Positions 7,130 to 15,423 of a DNA stretch of 33,409 nucleotides are shown here, piece after piece. Under the pieces are notes generated by a model, which saw nothing but the letters and a program-made list of their open reading frames with translations, was not told the DNA's origin and did no database searches. How positions within the stretch are numbered: position 1 is the stretch's first letter; each line of letters starts with the position of its first letter. The stretch is from NCBI GenBank assembly GCA_047639615.1, contig JBLIOL010000014.1:1-33409 (forward strand). Reading direction: 5' to 3'. The stretch comes from CAYWNK01 sp047639615. Its GTDB lineage: Bacteria > Planctomycetota > UBA1135 > GCA-002686595. Position numbers and translations under genes: made by a program.

Positions 7130-8956
7130 CTACGCCGAAGGTTCGTCCGCGAACTGCAAGGCGTAGAGCCGGGCGTATTGGCCGCTTAAGTCCATCAGCT
7201 CGGCATGGGTGCCGCGTTCGATGATGCGCCCTCCGTCCATCACTAAGATCTGGTCGGCGCCGCGTATGGTGGAGAGGCGATGGGCTACGACCAAGGCACT
7301 ACGCCCCGCGAGGAGCTTCTCGGTCGCGCGTTCGATAGCGGCCTCGGTAGCGGAATCCACGGAGGCGGTAGCCTCGTCGAGGATGACCACGTCGGGGCGG
7401 CCAGCTAGGGCGCGGGCGATGGCTAGCAGTTGGCGTTCGCCGGTGGAGAAGGTCGCGCCGCGCTCGGCTACTTTGGATTCGAGGCCGTCGGGCAGGCGCT
7501 CGATTAGACGCTTGGCGGAGCTGCTAGCGAGCGCTTCTTGCAAGGCTGGTTCGTCGACGGCGGGGCGCGCCATGACCAGGTTCTCGCGCACGCTGCCGGT
7601 GAAGAGGAAGTCCTCTTGGAGCACAAGGCCCAAGTGGCCGCGTAGATCCTGGGCGCGCAGGTCGGCGATGTCCGTGCCCTCGAAGGTGATCTGCCCGTGG
7701 CTCGGATCGTAGAAGCGCAGCAGCAGGTTGATCAGGGTTGACTTGCCGGCGCCGGTGGCACCGACGAGAGCTACGGTTTGGCCGGGGGGTATCTCGAAGC
7801 TGATGTCCTTCACCACAGGCTTGCCAGGCAAGTAGGAGAAGCCCACCTGCTCGAAGCGCACGTGCGGCGGGTGCTCGCTCTGGGGCAGGCTGGTGGGTGC
7901 GCTGGGCTCTGCCACGGTCGCTTCGGTGTCGAGCACTTGGAAAATGCGCTCGGCGGAAGCGAAGGCGGACTGCAGCACGTTGTAGCGCTCGCCCAGTTCG
8001 CGGATGGGCCGCACGAGCATATTGAGCAGCAGCCAGAACTGGAAGAAGAGGCCGTAGGTCAGGCCGCCGCCGACGATGGCGCGGACGCCTACCCACAGGG
8101 CGCTGCCTTGGATCACGTAGACCGCCAGGCTCATGGCGGGGAAGAACAACGCGAAGAGGAAGATCGTGCGCTTGTTCGCGCGGAAGTACTCGGCCAGGTG
8201 CTCGCGGAAGATGCCGCTGACGCGCTCCTCACGGCGGAAGACCTGCACCACGCGGATGCCTTGCAGGACCTCTTGCAGGTAGCCGTTGAGCTCAGAAAGT
8301 CTTGCGCGTACGGAGCGGTGTGCGCGCCGCGCTCCGCCGCGGAAGGCCAGGCTGATGCCGATTAGGAGCGGCAAGAGACACAGCACCACCAAGGCCAGGG
8401 TGGGGTGGATGGTGAAGAGGTAGATCACGAGCACCGCGACCTTGAGGATGTCGAAGGCTAGGACCACCACGCCCGAGGTGAACATCTCGGAGAGGTTCTC
8501 CACGTCGCTGGTGACGCGCGTCACAAGGGAGCCGGTGGGGCGGCTATCGAAGAAGCCTAGGTCCATGTGTTGCAGGTGCTTGAAGAGGCGTACGCGCAGG
8601 TCGTGCACGACTGCTTGACCCGTGCGGTTCAAGGTGGCGACTTCGAAGTAGCGCAGGATGGTGACGCCCAGAAGAGTCAGCAGGTAGACGCCGATCCAGA
8701 TCATCAGCGTGCCCACGTAGGGCGCCTTGTCGGTTCCCTCGGGTGCTGCCTCGGCCAGGGTCACGGGGCCGTCGATGGCGTTGCGCCAAACCCAGGGCCC
8801 GACCAACTGTAGAGCGAAGAGGCTCGCAAGCACCAGGAAGCACTGGGCGAAGAGCATCTTGTGCGGGCGCGCGTAATGCAGCAGGCGGCCGAAGAGGTGC
8901 GTGTCCCAGACTTTGGTGGCGACTTCTTCGCCCTTGGATTCGTAGGCGTCGCTCAT
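7130..8956 (-). CDS. ABC exporter half-transporter, second subunit (canonical Walker B)
   Basis: This 608-residue protein has a type IV ABC exporter transmembrane domain in about residues 1-330 and a C-terminal ATPase domain. Walker A is GATGAGKST, Walker B is DVVILDEATASVD with the catalytic Glu present, the H-loop is VVAHRLST, and the signature motif deviates (FSTGERQLL in place of LSGGQ). The TMD contains DLGFFDSRPTGSLVTRVTSD, the usual coupling region. The start is the ATG at 8956, which overlaps the TGA of the upstream ABC gene as ATGA; the frame is open further upstream only inside that gene. With its partner it fits the heterodimeric exporters typified by TM287/288 and BmrCD, which export drugs, lipids or peptides. 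The substrate cannot be read from sequence. Confidence 0.88.
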   Translation of the reverse strand: MSDAYESKGEEVATKVWDTHLFGRLLHYARPHKMLFAQCFLVLASLFALQLVGPWVWRNAIDGPVTLAEAAPEGTDKAPYVGTLMIWIGVYLLTLLGVTILRYFEVATLNRTGQAVVHDLRVRLFKHLQHMDLGFFDSRPTGSLVTRVTSDVENLSEMFTSGVVVLAFDILKVAVLVIYLFTIHPTLALVVLCLLPLLIGISLAFRGGARRAHRSVRARLSELNGYLQEVLQGIRVVQVFRREERVSGIFREHLAEYFRANKRTIFLFALFFPAMSLAVYVIQGSALWVGVRAIVGGGLTYGLFFQFWLLLNMLVRPIRELGERYNVLQSAFASAERIFQVLDTEATVAEPSAPTSLPQSEHPPHVRFEQVGFSYLPGKPVVKDISFEIPPGQTVALVGATGAGKSTLINLLLRFYDPSHGQITFEGTDIADLRAQDLRGHLGLVLQEDFLFTGSVRENLVMARPAVDEPALQEALASSSAKRLIERLPDGLESKVAERGATFSTGERQLLAIARALAGRPDVVILDEATASVDSATEAAIERATEKLLAGRSALVVAHRLSTIRGADQILVMDGGRIIERGTHAELMDLSGQYARLYALQFADEPSA

Positions 8957-10701
8957 CGGCCTTCCACCAGGGCGCTCTTGCGCTGCTGTTGGTCCCAAGT
9001 CTCGCGGTACCAGCTGCTGCTCTGCAGGAGTTGTTCGTGGGTACCCAGGTCTAGCTGGGCACCATCTTGATCGAGCACCAGGATTTGGTCGGCGCCGGCT
9101 ACGCTCGAGAGGCGGTGGGCGGAGAGTATCAAGGTGCGGCTTTGACCTTCTTGTCCGAGGCTCGCGAGTAGGTGGCTCTCGGTCTCCGTGTCCACGGCGG
9201 AGAGGCAATCATCCAGCAGCAGCACGCGCGGGTTGCGCGCCAGGGCGCGCGCGATGCAGGTGCGCTGGCGCTGGCCGCCGGAGAGGGTCACGCCGCGCTC
9301 GCCGACCAGCTGTTGCTTGCCGTCCGGGAAGTTGGCCACCTCAGCGGTCATGGCGGCCAAGCCGATGAGCTCGTCCACGCGCTCGTCGGTGATCTCTTCG
9401 TCGGCGCCGAAGCGGATGTTGTCCTCGTAGGGCGCGGAGAAGAGGAATGAGTCCTGGGGCACGTAGCTGAGGGATCCGCGCAGGCTGCTCAGGCTTAGCT
9501 CGCCCACGGGCACGCCGTCCAAGCTCAGCTTGCCCTCGGGTTCGAAGAGCCGGCCGATTAGGTTGAGCAAGGTAGTCTTGCCCGAACCGGTGGGGCCGAC
9601 GATGCCGAGGCTCTGGCCCGCGGGCACGTGCACGTTGATGCCGGACACGGCCGGGGGAAGCTCAGGCGCGTAGCGATAGTTCACATCCTCGAAGCTGAGC
9701 TCGCCGCGCACCTCGTCCAAGACCTGGGCGTTCTCGGGGTCGCTAATGCTGGGCTCTTCAGCGAGCAATTGATCCACGCGCTTGGCGCTGGCCACGGCGC
9801 GCGGGTACATGCCGGCGATCCAACCCAAGGCGATCAAGGGCCAGAAGACCTTGATGGTCAGGTCGATGAACTTGAACAGGTCGCCAATGGGCAGGGTGCG
9901 GTCCACCGCCGCCAAGCCGCCGATGAGCAGGATCGTGGCGAAGGTCAGGTCGAAGGAGCCGTTGATTGCGGCATGGGTCCAACCCCGCGCGCGGCCTAAC
10001 TCGATCTGATTGTCGCGGTTGGAGCGGCTGCTTTTGGCGAAGCGCTCCGCTTGGGTTTCCTCGCGGCTGTAGCCCTTGACGACTCGGATGCCGCCGAAGT
10101 TCTCTTGGGCTCGGTGCGCGATCTCCGCCAGGGACTCCTGCACGGCCATGCTGTGGCGGTGCAAGCGCGGCGAGAGCGCCTTCATGATCAGGCCCATGGC
10201 CAGCATGGGGGCGATCATGGTCAGGGCTAGGGTGCTATTCAGCTGGTAGAGCACGAATAGACTGAAGGGCACGACCACGCCGGCGCCCAGGGTGTACATG
10301 AGGCCCGGGCCCAGGAACATGCGCAGGTTCTCCACGTCGCTGGTCAGGCGGCTGACCACATCGCCGCTGCGACTGCGGTTGTGGAAGTCGAAGGAGAGCG
10401 AGGTGAGCTTGTCGAAGAGCTGCTGCTTGAGGTCTACCTCGACGCGGCGCGAGACCACTACCAAAAGCCAGCGCTGCAGGAAGCGGAAGATGCTGTGGCC
10501 GATGATGAAGATCACCAGCAGGCCGATCACTCGTGGCAGCCACTCAGTATCGGGCGCAGTGCGCGCGCGCTTGATCGCGTCGCCGATCAGGATCGTGATC
10601 CACACATCGGCGAACTGGGCCAGGGGAATCGCGAGGAAGCCGAGCGCGAGGTCCCGCTTGTAGTGAAGGAAGCGCTTGAAGAAGCGCAGTAGCAGTTTCA
10701 C
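8953..10701 (-). CDS. ABC exporter half-transporter, first subunit (degenerate Walker B)
   Basis: This 582-residue protein has a membrane domain in about residues 1-310 and a C-terminal ATPase domain. Walker A is GPTGSGKTT, the signature is a canonical LSGGQRQR, and the H-loop is SAHRLSS. Walker B reads RVLLLDDCLSAVD, with Asp at the catalytic Glu position. This Glu-to-Asp change marks the degenerate ATP site of heterodimeric exporters. Its complement is the altered signature of the partner subunit (FSTGERQ), so both deviations fall in the same composite site. The start is GTG at 10701, overlapping the TGA of the peptidase gene as GTGA; the downstream partner also overlaps by 4 bases. The three genes should be translated as a coupled unit. 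Confidence 0.88.
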   Translation of the reverse strand: MKLLLRFFKRFLHYKRDLALGFLAIPLAQFADVWITILIGDAIKRARTAPDTEWLPRVIGLLVIFIIGHSIFRFLQRWLLVVVSRRVEVDLKQQLFDKLTSLSFDFHNRSRSGDVVSRLTSDVENLRMFLGPGLMYTLGAGVVVPFSLFVLYQLNSTLALTMIAPMLAMGLIMKALSPRLHRHSMAVQESLAEIAHRAQENFGGIRVVKGYSREETQAERFAKSSRSNRDNQIELGRARGWTHAAINGSFDLTFATILLIGGLAAVDRTLPIGDLFKFIDLTIKVFWPLIALGWIAGMYPRAVASAKRVDQLLAEEPSISDPENAQVLDEVRGELSFEDVNYRYAPELPPAVSGINVHVPAGQSLGIVGPTGSGKTTLLNLIGRLFEPEGKLSLDGVPVGELSLSSLRGSLSYVPQDSFLFSAPYEDNIRFGADEEITDERVDELIGLAAMTAEVANFPDGKQQLVGERGVTLSGGQRQRTCIARALARNPRVLLLDDCLSAVDTETESHLLASLGQEGQSRTLILSAHRLSSVAGADQILVLDQDGAQLDLGTHEQLLQSSSWYRETWDQQQRKSALVEGR

Positions 10702-12674
10702 CGGCCCTGGTCCTCAAGGCGCGGAACCCGCACCCAGGCGGCGGCCAGTTCGTCGATGGCCGAGAGCATGGCTTCGAGGGCAGCATCGAAGGCTGCTTGA
10801 TCGCCGGCCAGTTTCGCCGCGCGCATCTCGGGGAAGGTGTCGGCCCCATAGCCTTTCTCGATGCCCGGTGCCCAGAGGCGTCCCTTGAACCACGGCCGGC
10901 CGGGCAAGCCAGTGGGATGGCGCAGGGCGCGCAGCAGAGTGGGCGGGCAGGACTGCAAGCGATTGTTCGCGCCGCGCGCGGCCTCGGTAAGCTCGCGCAG
11001 GGACTTGGCCAGTGCGTCCGCCGCCTTGTCGCCAAGGGCGTCGCGCGAGGCATCCGCATGGCCTACGAGTGCTTCCGCAGCGGCGCAATCGTCGTAGGCG
11101 CTGCGACCTGCTTCGCCCGCGAGCACGAGCAGCTCCGCTAGGAACCTGCCGCAGCGTTCGTGGCCCACGAAACCCGGATCGATGAAGCGATCGACGATGG
11201 CGAAGTCGTCGAAGGCCGTGTGGTACTGGCCGCCGCTGTTGCCGCGGAAGCCCAGGTCCAAGATCGGTGTGGTCAGGTGGTGCAGGAAGACCGTGTAGTC
11301 GGATCCGGCGCCGGGCAGGCCCATGGCGGGGATGCCGCCTTGATCGTCCAGGGCCAACTCCGCCAGGGTGCCGCCCTCGGGCAGGGGCGTGGCGCGCAGG
11401 GCGCGTACCACTAGCTTGGATAGGCCAGGAGTGCCGCTAATGCCGAAATTTGGGCCGGATACAGCCGTGTCGGCGTTCACGTAGAGGGACAGGTCGCGCA
11501 CCAGTGCGGCCGCGTTAGCCTCGCCCCATTCCGTGCTGCCGATCAGACCCGATTCCTCGGCGTCCCAGAAGGCCAGGCCGATGGAGCGTGCCGGCTTCCA
11601 GCCCGTGCGCGCGCGCTCGCCCAGGTGTTGAGCGGCCCGCAGAAGTGCTACCGTGCCGCCGCCCGCATCGTGCGCGCCGCGCACCCATGCGTCGCGGTGG
11701 TTGCCGGCCATGACCGTGCCGGGCCCGCCGTCGAGCCAGCCTATGACGTTGACGATTGTGCGTACCTCGCGCGGTGCGTCGACGGCCAGGCGCACCTCGG
11801 TCGGGCCAGGTCCAAGCTTGTGACTCTTGCGCTTGCCGTCGGCGCCGGTCATGCGCCGGGCGCGCAGGCCGCTGAGCAGTTGCTCGGCGTGGTCCGATCC
11901 GATCGGAAGGCAAGGGATCTGCGGCAGGCTCGCGGCGAGGGCTTCGCCTTCGAGGCGTTTCTGACCGGGGGCGAGTTTCTCATCGGGCGCGGGCGAAGCG
12001 AAACCCGGCGTGGAGGGATCGCCAGGGAAGAGGCTCATGGGCGCGATGGATCCGCGCTGGCCGTCATGCCCTGGTGTCCAGGGACCTGCGGGCCAAACGC
12101 TTCCGCGTCCGGAACCACCACTGGCTGCGCTGGTGTAGAGCAGCATGCCGGCGCAACCGAACTCCTCGGCGAGCGCGGCCTTGATGCCGCGATAGGCACC
12201 GCCGTACTGGCACAGGGCGATGGTGCCCTCAAGCTTGATGCCTTCGCGCACGAGGCGGTCGAAGTCTTCGCGTAGTCCGCGGCCCACGTCCACGACCGCG
12301 CCGCGCACATCGGCGCTGGCACTCCACGCGTTGAACAGGGGTAGATCCTCGCCCGGGTGCGCGTCGGGATCGAAGCGACGGACCCACTCGAGGCTCGGCA
12401 CGTCGGCGCTCGCATCCGTGTAGGAACTCCACTCCAAGAGGCGCGGCAGGGAGAGCAGCACTTGGCGCTCATCCCATTCCACGCGGAAGCCGGCTTCCTC
12501 GAGCACGCCGGCTACGAACTCGGCGCCGCGCCGCGAGGTGGGCGTGCCCGCCAAGCGTGTTGAGGCGCACAGCTCCTGGAGTAGGGCGCGCGAGGGGGGA
12601 GCCTGGGCGGGCTCCTGGGAGAAGGCGAGGCGCACGAAGAGCGCCGCAAAGCAGATCAGGGAGAGACGACGCAT
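10698..12674 (-). CDS. Secreted M28-family metallopeptidase, glutamate carboxypeptidase II (PSMA)-like
   Basis: These are di-zinc exopeptidases related to PSMA and the transferrin receptor. The N-terminus MRRLSLICFAALFVRLAFSQ is a signal peptide. A protease-associated (PA) insert spans roughly residues 90-260, with EGTIALCQYGGAYRGIKAAL as its core. All five expected zinc or catalytic positions are present: His326 (GNHRDAW), Asp336 (GAHDAGGG), Glu373/Glu374 (WDAEESGLIGS), Asp402 (NADTAVSG) and His485 (QYHTAFDD). A C-terminal helical dimerisation-type domain follows. The length of 658 residues is close to family members. The ATG at 12674 is chosen because it begins the signal peptide; an ATG six codons upstream (12692) is possible. 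It is followed by two ABC exporter subunits with a 4-base overlap. A role in periplasmic peptide trimming is likely. Confidence 0.85.
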   Translation of the reverse strand: MRRLSLICFAALFVRLAFSQEPAQAPPSRALLQELCASTRLAGTPTSRRGAEFVAGVLEEAGFRVEWDERQVLLSLPRLLEWSSYTDASADVPSLEWVRRFDPDAHPGEDLPLFNAWSASADVRGAVVDVGRGLREDFDRLVREGIKLEGTIALCQYGGAYRGIKAALAEEFGCAGMLLYTSAASGGSGRGSVWPAGPWTPGHDGQRGSIAPMSLFPGDPSTPGFASPAPDEKLAPGQKRLEGEALAASLPQIPCLPIGSDHAEQLLSGLRARRMTGADGKRKSHKLGPGPTEVRLAVDAPREVRTIVNVIGWLDGGPGTVMAGNHRDAWVRGAHDAGGGTVALLRAAQHLGERARTGWKPARSIGLAFWDAEESGLIGSTEWGEANAAALVRDLSLYVNADTAVSGPNFGISGTPGLSKLVVRALRATPLPEGGTLAELALDDQGGIPAMGLPGAGSDYTVFLHHLTTPILDLGFRGNSGGQYHTAFDDFAIVDRFIDPGFVGHERCGRFLAELLVLAGEAGRSAYDDCAAAEALVGHADASRDALGDKAADALAKSLRELTEAARGANNRLQSCPPTLLRALRHPTGLPGRPWFKGRLWAPGIEKGYGADTFPEMRAAKLAGDQAAFDAALEAMLSAIDELAAAWVRVPRLEDQGR

Positions 12675-12740
12675 TTTGGAAGGCGCTATCATAGGCCAGG
12701 CATGCGGGTCTTCGAAGCCCGAGGGCTGTAGGCTCTTTGC
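12675..12740. promoter_or_regulatory. Divergent promoter region, peptidase/ABC operon and HAD-kinase gene
   Basis: The 66-base gap separates two divergent starts. On the minus strand TATGAT (12693-12688) is a good -10 match, with a weak TTCGAA hexamer 17 bases upstream. It would give a transcript starting only a few bases before the peptidase ATG. On the plus strand TATCAT overlaps the same site. A palindromic CTTCGAAG lies at 12711-12718. The promoter reading is by eye. Confidence 0.3.
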
Positions 12741-13955
12741 ATGCCCTTGCCGGACCTGTACTTCGACGCCGTGCTTTTCGACCTGGACGGGACCCTGGTG
12801 GCCACCGATCGCTTCTGGCCGGACGCCGCCCGGGCGGGTGCTCTGAAGGCCTTCGAGGCCCTGGGGATCGAGCGCGAGGTGCCCACGGCTGCGGAGTGGA
12901 TGAGCATGGTGGGGCTGCCCCTGGACGAGGGCTTCGATCGGGTCTTCACGGACCTGACTGCGCAGCAGCGCAAGGTCGTGCTCGACGCCTGCGTGGTGGA
13001 GGAGCATCGGCTGCTGGATGAGGGCCGCTCCGGGTTGCTGCCGGGCACTGTGCAGGCTCTGGAGGAGCTGCACCGGCGCGGCGTGCGCATGGGAATCGCC
13101 AGCAACTGCTCCCAGGCCTATCTGGATGCCATGTTCGTGGGCATGGGGCTCAATCGCTGGATTGAGGAAGCGCGTTGCCTAGATTCGCCGCGCATCGGCA
13201 ACAAGGCCGACATGCTGGAGGACCTGCTGCTCACCTTCGACACGCGCAGCGCGGTCATGGTGGGGGATCGGGCCGGGGATCGGGACTCGGCCTGGGCCAA
13301 TGGGCTGCCGCATATTCATCTGTCGAGGGGCTATGCCCAGGCTGGTGAGCAGGTGCAGGCGGAGGCGACTCTGGCTGGGCTGGATGAGCTTGTGCCGCTC
13401 TTGGTCAGGCGTCAGGAGCGGGTGGTAGCGGTGCTGAAGGAGCTCGATTTGCCGCAGCAGGCCTGCGTGCTGGGGGTTGGCGGGCCGCCTGGGGTCGGCA
13501 AGAGCCTCTGGACCCGGGATCTGGGGCGTGCCCTGGAGGCGGCGGGCCGATCGGTGCGCCGCCTGGACTTGGAGGACTTCGCCCTAGGGGAGGAGCCTCT
13601 GAAGTTGGATCCGGGAGCAGATCCGGGGGCGGTATTCGAGGCTAGTTACGCCCTGGAGAGCTTCCTGGAGGCCATCAAGGCCGATTCTGCGGTCTCCGGC
13701 GAGGTGCTTTTGGTGGAGGGCCGCTACCTGAATCATGTGCCTCTGGCCGCTGTGCTCGAGCGTCTGCTTTGGCTGGAAGGCCCCGATCAGACCCTCCTAC
13801 GGCGCATTGTGGGCCGTGACGGGCGCCTGCGCGGGCCGGCTCCTGTGGCTAGCGTCAAGGACCGCAGCTTACCCCTGGCGCGTGCTCTGGAGCACCAGCA
13901 AGCCCCCAGTGAGGTCGCTAGTCTGGTGATTTCAGGGGCGAATCCCCTGGATTGA
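12741..13955 (+). CDS. HAD-superfamily phosphatase fused to a P-loop kinase-like domain
   Basis: Residues 1 to about 225 are a HAD hydrolase of the phosphoglycolate phosphatase / beta-phosphoglucomutase type. Motif I is FDLDGTLV (Asp14 nucleophile, Asp16), motif II is ASNCSQ, the lysine is in IGNKADML, and motif IV is VGDRAGDRDSA. A linker leads to a second domain of about 170 residues with a Walker A motif GGPPGVGKS (Gly248-Ser255), LRRIVGRDGRLR as a possible lid, and an aspartate-rich LEDFALGEE. This resembles uridine kinase/phosphoribulokinase-type P-loop enzymes. One protein could thus remove and add phosphate on related metabolites, or the kinase-like half could be regulatory. The frame is continuous with no sign of a sequencing join. 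The ATG at 12741 begins just before the first HAD strand. Confidence 0.75.
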   Translation: MPLPDLYFDAVLFDLDGTLVATDRFWPDAARAGALKAFEALGIEREVPTAAEWMSMVGLPLDEGFDRVFTDLTAQQRKVVLDACVVEEHRLLDEGRSGLLPGTVQALEELHRRGVRMGIASNCSQAYLDAMFVGMGLNRWIEEARCLDSPRIGNKADMLEDLLLTFDTRSAVMVGDRAGDRDSAWANGLPHIHLSRGYAQAGEQVQAEATLAGLDELVPLLVRRQERVVAVLKELDLPQQACVLGVGGPPGVGKSLWTRDLGRALEAAGRSVRRLDLEDFALGEEPLKLDPGADPGAVFEASYALESFLEAIKADSAVSGEVLLVEGRYLNHVPLAAVLERLLWLEGPDQTLLRRIVGRDGRLRGPAPVASVKDRSLPLARALEHQQAPSEVASLVISGANPLD

Positions 13956-13967
13956 GCCCGGCTCCTG

Positions 13968-13996
13968 TTGCCGGGATGGGGGAGGCTCCATACACT
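13968..13996 (+). promoter_or_regulatory. Candidate sigma-70-type promoter for the omega/lpxK gene run
   Basis: TTGCCG (13968-13973) and TACACT (13991-13996) are separated by exactly 17 bases, 57 bases before the omega-like start codon. The gap of 97 bases is the only one before this run of genes, which makes it the natural promoter site. It also contains a small CCCGG/CCGGG hairpin at 13957-13975. Assignment is by consensus match only. Confidence 0.4.
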
Positions 13997-14052
13997 CCTC
14001 CGTTCGGCCGTGCCCATTCCGGGCCCATTCCAGAGGCCGCGACGGCCATCCC

Positions 14053-14277
14053 ATGGATTTGACTCTTCCTCAGCGTCTTCAGCAGTCCGTTCAGGGCTCC
14101 TTCCACAAGACCGCCCTCCTTCAGAAGCGCGTCCGCGAACTCATTCGTGGTGCGTCTCCCCTGATCGAAACTCGCGACACGAACCCCGTCAAGATCGCCT
14201 TCCTCGAGATGGAACGCGGCTTGATTGAGTTGATCCCCGACGAGGACACCGGCGGCCCGCCGACCCTGGCGCCCTAG
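14053..14277 (+). CDS. rpoZ: DNA-directed RNA polymerase omega-like subunit
   Basis: The 74-residue protein follows the omega pattern. SFHKTALLQKRVRELIRGAS corresponds to the conserved helix with the Ala-Arg-Arg-type segment. PLIETRDTNPVKIAFLEMER corresponds to the stretch before the conserved I-A-L-x-E-I-x-x-G-x-I motif, here reading IAFLEMERGLIEL. Omega helps fold and assemble the beta-prime subunit of RNA polymerase. It lacks the long tail of some homologues and ends in a short acidic, Pro-rich tail. The ATG at 14053 has no strong Shine-Dalgarno sequence. It sits directly upstream of lpxK, in place of the usual gmk/coaBC neighbours. The assignment rests on motif similarity and size. Confidence 0.65.
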   Translation: MDLTLPQRLQQSVQGSFHKTALLQKRVRELIRGASPLIETRDTNPVKIAFLEMERGLIELIPDEDTGGPPTLAP

Positions 14278-14331
14278 GCCCGGGTCTCCGACCACCGAGC
14301 TGTCCCGTTCACCGGTAACGAGCGCGCAAGC

Positions 14332-15423
14332 GTGTCCGGCAAACGGATCGACCACCGACTCGCCCAGCGGGGCGGTTGTGTCGAGATATTGAGGTTGCCC
14401 GCCCTGCTCTTCCGAGCGGGAGCGGCCTTGAATGCATGGCTGTATGAGCGCGGCTTGCGCCCGCGATTGCGCGTAGCTGCACCCGTGGTCAGCGTCGGCA
14501 ATCTCTCCGCCGGCGGCACGGGCAAGACGCCCATGGTGGCTTGGCTTGCGCGCTGGTTCCAGGAGCAGGGACTGCAGCCGGGCATCGTCTCGCGCGGCTA
14601 TAAGGCCGCGGCCCAGGGCACGGAGACCAACGACGAAGCGCGCATGCTAGAGCGCGAACTTCCCGGCGTGCCTCACGAGCAGGATCCGAACCGGGTCGCG
14701 GGCGCGCAACGTTTGGTGGAGTTGGGCGTGGATGTGGTGTTGGCCGACGATGGCTTCCAGCACCGACGCTTGGTCCGTGACTTGGATCTGGTGCTGGTGG
14801 ATGCGGCGCGTCCATTCGGCTTGCCGGCCGCGAACCCGGATGCCGCGCCCGTGCACGCCATGCTGCCGCGTGGACTCCTGCGCGAACCGCTAGCAGCTCT
14901 GCAGCGTGCCGACTTCGTGATCCTCACACGCTCGGACGCCGTCTCGCCGGAGCGCCGGGACGCCCTGCTTGCGCATCTGACCAAGGCGGCGCCCGGGGTG
15001 CCGCAGCTGATCGCGCGACATGCGCCTACTAGGTTAGTGGATACCGCAGGCGTTGATCTAGGCCTGGAGCGCTTGCGCGAGCTCGAGCTCGATTTGCTCA
15101 CGGGCGTGGGCAATCCCGAGGCGGTGGAGGAGACCGTGCGCGAGCTCGGCGCGACGCTTGGTTCGCACCGCGCGCGGCCGGATCACCACACCTGGACGGC
15201 GGCGGATCTGGAAGGTCTCGGCCAGAGGCCCGTGCTGACCACGGCTAAGGATCGGCCCAAGCTGGAAGCGCTGGCCCAGGCGGCGAACTTGGAGCTTTGG
15301 ACTCTGGAAGTGCAGCTGGAATTCCTGGGCGGAGAGGACAAACTCTTGGAGCGCCTCGCGGGCCTGCCTCCGGCAGATGCACGCCGCGAACGCGATGCGA
15401 TTCATGGAGGACTACATGGTTGA
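14332..15423 (+). CDS. lpxK: Tetraacyldisaccharide 4'-kinase
   Basis: LpxK phosphorylates the 4' position of the lipid A disaccharide at the inner membrane. The P-loop SVGNLSAGGTGKTPMV (near residues 53-68) and VVLADDGFQHRRLVRDLDLV with LVDAARPFG are the family hallmarks. The hydrophobic N-terminal segment LRLPALLFRAGAALNAWLY matches the membrane-associated helix. The C-terminus carries GVGNPEAVEETVRELGA and LTTAKDRPKL, as in other LpxK proteins. The length is 363 residues. The start is GTG at 14332, the first possible start after an in-frame TAA; it leaves a plausible short leader before the helix. The gene end overlaps the following acyltransferase by 8 bases. Confidence 0.9.
   Translation: MSGKRIDHRLAQRGGCVEILRLPALLFRAGAALNAWLYERGLRPRLRVAAPVVSVGNLSAGGTGKTPMVAWLARWFQEQGLQPGIVSRGYKAAAQGTETNDEARMLERELPGVPHEQDPNRVAGAQRLVELGVDVVLADDGFQHRRLVRDLDLVLVDAARPFGLPAANPDAAPVHAMLPRGLLREPLAALQRADFVILTRSDAVSPERRDALLAHLTKAAPGVPQLIARHAPTRLVDTAGVDLGLERLRELELDLLTGVGNPEAVEETVRELGATLGSHRARPDHHTWTAADLEGLGQRPVLTTAKDRPKLEALAQAANLELWTLEVQLEFLGGEDKLLERLAGLPPADARRERDAIHGGLHG

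Noticed and set aside
8957..9208. Upstream extension of the second ABC subunit
   Set aside because: It lies entirely within the first ABC gene and is Arg/Pro-rich. The ATGA overlap at 8953-8956 supports the shorter start.
12675..13073. Upstream extension of the M28 peptidase frame
   Set aside because: It runs antisense to the HAD-kinase gene and would bury the signal peptide that starts at 12674.
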